From the IMG/VR virus record IMGVR_UViG_3300049846_001037, positions 1-64,000 of that record: a DNA stretch of 64,000 nt. One strand, given 5' to 3'. The notes beneath the pieces are model-generated. The model was not told where the DNA came from and did not search any database. It saw only the letters and a list, made by a program, of their open reading frames with translations. The position numbers were made by a program, and so were the translations under genes. Below are positions 61,818 through 64,000 of this stretch, piece by piece. The stretch is from a virus. Each line of letters starts with the position of its first letter. Position 1 is the first letter of the stretch.

Positions 61818-61841
61818 ATGATAGTCCTCTATATTATTACT

Positions 61842-61849
61842 TATTTATA
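61842..61849 (-). promoter_or_regulatory. T4-type late promoter
   Basis: The minus strand reads TATAAATA exactly, 25 nt before ATG 61817. Its first T is also the end of the T tract of the terminator at 61854-61879, a compact terminator-promoter junction. Confidence 0.65.
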
Positions 61850-61853
61850 AAAG

Positions 61854-61879
61854 AAGGAGAGTTCTTGCGAACTCTCCTT
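61854..61879 (-). terminator. Terminator with 11-bp perfect stem
   Basis: AAGGAGAGTTC pairs with GAACTCTCCTT around a 4-nt loop, followed on the minus strand by CTTTT and then the late promoter. It lies 22 nt after the stop of the 135-aa gene. Confidence 0.75.
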
Positions 61880-61901
61880 TGTTTGTATAACTTTAATTGT
61901 C

Positions 61902-62309
61902 TTAAATTGGTTTGATTTTTAGTCTGATGACCCATTCATATCTACCAACTGAATGTCCATTTGAGACTGGCGGGGTGTCGCTTATGGCAGCAAGAAGATC
62001 CATATATTCATTCCTAACCCTTCTAGAGAAGTCATCAAAGGTCTCATCTTCTTCGGAATATATATCTGCCCATAGACCGTTGCCACCGATGGCCTCTTCA
62101 ATCCTTTTTACTATTTTATCAGTAATCTCCGTAGCAGAAGCAGGCACCTTTATGTGAACATTGGTAACAGCATAGTACCTGCCATTCTTTCTACCATGAG
62201 CATTTCCATTGTGTTCTGTTGGAAAAAGGATGGTGAAGTCCACGTCCACTGGTGGCACAATGGATTTCTGCAGTGAAGGTAGAAGGTCTGCCTGCCTAAA
62301 AGATATCAT
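61902..62309 (-). CDS. Unknown head-side protein with SFRQADL leader, 135 aa
   Basis: It begins MISFRQADLLPSLQKSIVPP, the third member of the leader-sharing group. The body is alpha/beta: RYYAVTNVHIKVPASATEIT, then IVKRIEEAIGGNGLWADIYS and a C-terminal strand YEWVIRLKIKPI. The start overlaps the stop of the 59-aa gene in an ATGA. A terminator follows. The function is unknown. Placed two genes after the capsid protein, it may be packaged in or attached to the head. Confidence 0.5.
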   Translation of the reverse strand: MISFRQADLLPSLQKSIVPPVDVDFTILFPTEHNGNAHGRKNGRYYAVTNVHIKVPASATEITDKIVKRIEEAIGGNGLWADIYSEEDETFDDFSRRVRNEYMDLLAAISDTPPVSNGHSVGRYEWVIRLKIKPI

Positions 62310-62485
62310 TTCAAGATGTTGTCGATGAATGTATCTGGCTGAGTATATCTGATGTTTGTCTTTATAGATGGTCTCTCTGAGCCATCAACGCCACCAACGA
62401 CATGATCAAGTCTTCCGCTCTTGTCGGATGTGACAGCTTGGTTTAGTTCATCTGCTTTGAAATCGGGTGCATTCTCAGTGCTCAT
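62306..62485 (-). CDS. Small unknown protein, 59 aa
   Basis: I found this by direct reading. ATG 62485 has GAGGAG 6-7 nt upstream, and the stop overlaps the next ATG (ATGA). The protein starts MSTENAPDFKADELNQAV and is acidic and polar with no domain. The clear ribosome site and coupled overlap make it a real gene, the first after the capsid terminator. Its own promoter is not evident; read-through or a weak site near 62520 would be needed. Confidence 0.55.
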   Translation of the reverse strand: MSTENAPDFKADELNQAVTSDKSGRLDHVVGGVDGSERPSIKTNIRYTQPDTFIDNILK

Positions 62486-62530
62486 TTTTATCTCCTCAGG
62501 GCAATAGCCTCTGTGCTATTACTTTATTAT

Positions 62531-62562
62531 AAAAAAAGACCCCAGGTTTTACCCTGGGGTCT
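62531..62562 (-). terminator. Strong terminator after the capsid gene
   Basis: AGACCCCAGG and CCTGGGGTCT pair over 10 bp with a 6-nt loop, followed on the minus strand by seven T residues. It lies 26 nt after the capsid stop. A small second hairpin (AATAGC/GCTATT, 62503-62520) lies just beyond. Confidence 0.85.
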
Positions 62563-62587
62563 CTTCACTCAATCTAATCAGTTAAGA

Positions 62588-63574
62588 TTAGGCAGAGGCG
62601 AGAGTGTACTTGGCAACGCCACGAGCGTTAGCAACGGCGATACCAATGATCTCGTTAACAACCCAGCCCAACTTCAACTGCTTGGGCTCGTCGGCTGGTA
62701 GAACTTCGATGTCCTGACGGATTGGCATTGGGCCAACGAAGTCAGCATCGGCAACAGCGTAAATCGTACGAGCAGGAACAACCTTCGATACGATTACGTC
62801 TGCGGTCCACAAACGGCCGAACAAGCCCGTCTGGAGGACTTCACGCTGAGTAACTGGATCGAACGAGGTCTGATCGAAGGTACGGAAGCCAGCGAAGGTA
62901 CGGATGTTCATGAAGATTCTGGCTGTGATCAAATCCCACTGGTCAACTTCAGAGTACAAGTCGGCCAACTTGTTCTTCTCAAGAACGGTGCCGGTCGTTG
63001 GGGTTCCGGTGACGGCTACGTTCTCCAAGGTCGAAGCGAATTCCAAAGCGGCGAAGATGTTGGCATCTTCCTGAGCCTGGATTTCCTGACGAGCCTTCTG
63101 CTGAGCACGGTCAATGACGTTGAACCTGCGTCTCTTGACTTCTGAGATACGGACGGTTGGGTTTGAAACAACCTCGAACTCAGGAACCGAGATACGGTCG
63201 CCCTTGATTCTGCTCTCTGGTACTGCGCCATTGCTTGAGACAACGATGGCGTTTACGTCGATATCCTTGTCGTAAACGGCCAAAGCGCCCTGAGGAAGTG
63301 GGTCAACACGGAGAGCCTTACGGCCAACTCCCTGGTAGTCCAAGTTCCTACGGATTGGGTTTGCCATTGCCTGAGCGAGAGCGATCTTGCCACGCTCGTT
63401 GGAAAGAGCCTTGATCAAAAGGGCTTCTTTCTCGGCATCTGTTGGCTGAACTTCAGGGTTTGCTTTGCCAGCTTCTGGGTTAGCAAGGGCCTGAGCGTAA
63501 GCCAATAGCTGTTCCAATGAGTCTTTCTTTGTGTAGGCGTTCATTACTCCGCCATTGTTAAACATTGTTGCCAT
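62588..63574 (-). CDS. Major capsid protein (HK97-fold type)
   Basis: 328 aa. The N-terminal arm is helical (LEQLLAYAQALANPEAGKAN). Near residue 70 begins IALAQAMANPIRRNLDYQGV followed by GRKALRVDPLPQGALAVYDK, a motif of HK97-fold capsid proteins from large phages. Next come KRRRFNVIDRAQQKARQEIQ (the region of the spine helix) and the C-terminal end KLGWVVNEIIGIAVANARGV, typical of the final P-domain strand and loop (mxeeiGiavxna-gva). Codon use is more GC-rich at third positions than the fibres, fitting high expression. AAGGAG precedes ATG 63574, and a strong terminator follows the gene. Confidence 0.75.
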   Translation of the reverse strand: MATMFNNGGVMNAYTKKDSLEQLLAYAQALANPEAGKANPEVQPTDAEKEALLIKALSNERGKIALAQAMANPIRRNLDYQGVGRKALRVDPLPQGALAVYDKDIDVNAIVVSSNGAVPESRIKGDRISVPEFEVVSNPTVRISEVKRRRFNVIDRAQQKARQEIQAQEDANIFAALEFASTLENVAVTGTPTTGTVLEKNKLADLYSEVDQWDLITARIFMNIRTFAGFRTFDQTSFDPVTQREVLQTGLFGRLWTADVIVSKVVPARTIYAVADADFVGPMPIRQDIEVLPADEPKQLKLGWVVNEIIGIAVANARGVAKYTLASA

Positions 63575-63588
63575 TGATTTGTTTCTCC

Positions 63589-63783
63589 TTATTTAATTTT
63601 TTTGACGTAGTTCAATCTAAGCGTCAATGGATTTGTGCAAATAACTTTTGCTTTCTTTTTCTTGATAAGAATACGTGCTTTCCCTGGTCTTACCGGAGTC
63701 AGCTCAATCATATTGCCGTTAAAAACGGGAATAGATTTTTGTTCACTTGCAGGAAAGAAATTAGGCATCTCAGCCAACCTCAT
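63589..63783 (-). CDS. Small basic protein upstream of the capsid gene, 64 aa
   Basis: MRLAEMPNFFPASEQKSIPV leads to a Lys/Arg-rich chain (KARILIKKKKAKVICTNPLT) that could form a short beta barrel. It ends 14 nt before the capsid ATG and starts about 28 nt after the stop of the next upstream gene. No family is recognised. A capsid-bound or head-assembly accessory is possible. Confidence 0.5.
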   Translation of the reverse strand: MRLAEMPNFFPASEQKSIPVFNGNMIELTPVRPGKARILIKKKKAKVICTNPLTLRLNYVKKIK

Positions 63784-63810
63784 CGAACTTTATCTAGATG
63801 GTTATAGCAA

Positions 63811-64000
63811 TTAAGCTACTCTGTATGGGTCGTTCTTTAGGTAGAAATGCAAGAACGGATTGCCAGCCGAAGGTGACTTTGTTACGTAACCAACGACCGT
63901 GAGGCCTGAAGTGCTGGCAGGTGCACCAGCGACTGAAGCCGTCAACTTCGAGTTTGCAGAGCAATACAACGGAGCGCCAACTGTGTAAGCCTGAGCGCCC
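63811..64000 (-). CDS. Virion protein, N-terminus outside window
   Basis: The last 62 codons are visible, read from the right edge to TAA at 63813-63811. The C-terminus is beta-rich and small-residue-rich (AGAPASTSGLTVVGYVTKSP) and ends LKNDPYRVA. Its place before the capsid gene and a composition like capsid decoration proteins suggest a head protein, but too little is visible for a firm call. Confidence 0.5.
   Translation of the reverse strand, partial: GAQAYTVGAPLYCSANSKLTASVAGAPASTSGLTVVGYVTKSPSAGNPFLHFYLKNDPYRVA

Noticed and set aside
1-64000. Diversity-generating retroelement acting on a fibre tip
   Set aside because: No reverse transcriptase and no template/variable repeat pair with adenine-biased differences was noticed. 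The repeats seen are shaft modules.
1-64000. Prophage attachment sites, integrase, tRNA genes or insertion sequences
   Set aside because: None seen on either strand; nothing indicates lysogeny except the moron, which is also found in virulent phages.

Overview
The window is one continuous stretch of the late, structural half of a large contractile-tailed (myovirus-type) bacteriophage genome, and it runs past both edges. The evidence is a complete tail machine read in one direction: major capsid protein, neck genes, tail sheath, tail tube, a frameshifted pair of tail assembly chaperones, tape measure, hub, spike and PAAR-like proteins, baseplate wedge proteins, and a very large set of fibres. 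No integrase, tRNA, rRNA, CRISPR array or insertion sequence is visible. Two exact copies of the T4-type late promoter octamer TATAAATA stand just upstream of genes, which suggests T4-like control of late genes. The host cannot be named from the sequence. A possible outer-membrane-like lysis protein hints weakly at a Gram-negative host.

Layout, in the direction of transcription (minus strand, high to low coordinates). 64.0-60.5 kb: end of an unidentified virion gene, a small basic protein, the major capsid protein with a strong terminator, then several small unknown genes, two of them membrane-anchored. 60.5-55.9 kb: a head-side adhesin island with a fibre, a beta-propeller-like protein and two Ig/carboxypeptidase-regulatory-like proteins. 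55.9-51.0 kb: neck and tail-completion genes. 50.8-48.5 kb: sheath and tube, then a terminator. 48.4-47.5 kb: chaperone G and its -1 frameshift extension GT. 47.2-45.9 kb: an unknown gene. 45.9-30.2 kb: tape measure, tube adaptor, hub, spike, PAAR-like tip, coiled-coil protein, gp25-like, J-like and I-like wedge proteins. 30.2-3.2 kb: about 27 kb of fibres and lectin-like proteins built from shared modules. 3.1-1.5 kb: a probable lysis group (NlpC/P60-like enzyme, holin-like protein, anchored envelope protein) with an internal late promoter. 1.5-0 kb: more tail proteins.

One gene breaks the pattern. A 105-residue aromatic-rich membrane protein at 47.23-47.55 kb is the only gene on the plus strand. 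It has its own near-consensus sigma70 promoter and its own terminator, the latter lying inside the end of the chaperone GT gene, and its third codon positions are GC-rich. This is the layout of a moron, a transferred single-gene cargo unit, and it is the best candidate here for an undescribed function.

Genes are packed tightly, with 1-nt TAATG and 4-nt ATGA overlaps common, and no gene-free stretch exceeds 300 bases. The largest gap is 50850-51021 upstream of the sheath. It is AT-rich and holds one promoter-like TATAAAAA and weak hairpins only. Functional calls come from recognising family motifs by eye; no database search was run.
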